A stretch of DNA of 8,656 nt from DASZFV01 sp036494575 (GTDB lineage Bacteria > Myxococcota_A > Polyangia > Fen-1088), in the NCBI GenBank assembly GCA_036494575.1, contig DASXOE010000146.1:1-8656 (forward strand), in the 5' to 3' direction. Of the stretch, positions 8,629-8,656 are shown one piece after another. A program made the position numbers and the translations under genes. The notes beneath the pieces are model-generated. The model was not told the DNA's origin, searched no databases, and saw only the letters and a list, made by a program, of their open reading frames with translations. Position 1 is the stretch's first letter. The number at the start of each line of letters is the position of its first letter.

Positions 8629-8656
8629 GTCCCCCTCGCGTCGCGTGGCAAAGCCA

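Overview
The window is GC-rich DNA with strong GC bias at third codon positions. It most likely comes from a myxobacterium (Myxococcota), and a Polyangium/Sorangium-type relative is my best guess. Three things point that way: a Hanks-type Ser/Thr kinase with an N-terminal zinc ribbon and a long extracytoplasmic tail, a zinc-ribbon protein with a lysine/alanine/proline-rich histone-like tail, and the overall codon bias. The taxon is inferred from gene style and not proved.

Layout, left to right. (1) Positions 1-3951, plus strand: a tight three-gene run. It holds the 3' part of an M16-family peptidase gene that is open at the left window edge and whose domain here lacks the HxxEH zinc motif. 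Four bases later comes a zinc-ribbon/kinase/TM/TPR-like signalling protein, whose stop overlaps (ATGA) the start of a CPBP-family (CAAX protease-like) intramembrane metalloprotease. (2) Positions 3980-4795, minus strand: a convergent gene for a small zinc-ribbon protein with a Tudor-like beta-barrel candidate and a long basic low-complexity tail; function unknown. (3) Positions 4799-4903: a 105-bp divergent promoter region with a hairpin and a perfect 12-bp palindrome that covers the start codon of the next gene. (4) Positions 4904-6639, plus strand: pyrK and pyrD, overlapping by GTGA, which encode the two subunits of a class 1B (NAD-linked) dihydroorotate dehydrogenase of pyrimidine synthesis. 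(5) Positions 6640-6778: a 139-bp intergenic region with a large imperfect inverted repeat centred near 6724. (6) Positions 6779-8590, plus strand: glnB (PII signal protein) and glnA (type I glutamine synthetase, adenylylatable tyrosine present), the classic nitrogen-assimilation pair, followed by a 9-bp hairpin.

How the genes work together: PyrK passes electrons from PyrD-bound FMN through a [2Fe-2S] cluster and FAD to NAD+. PII senses 2-oxoglutarate, ATP/ADP and (through uridylylation) glutamine, and by family knowledge controls GlnA activity and expression. The kinase and CPBP protease are translationally coupled and both membrane-bound, so they may act in one envelope-signalling or processing pathway; this is inference. 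No tRNA, rRNA, CRISPR array, insertion sequence or phage gene was seen, and no stretch longer than 300 bases lacks a gene. Most of the window is housekeeping. The parts least explained are the zinc-ribbon/basic-tail protein, the kinase-protease pair, the inverted repeat ahead of glnB, and the altered T-loop of PII.
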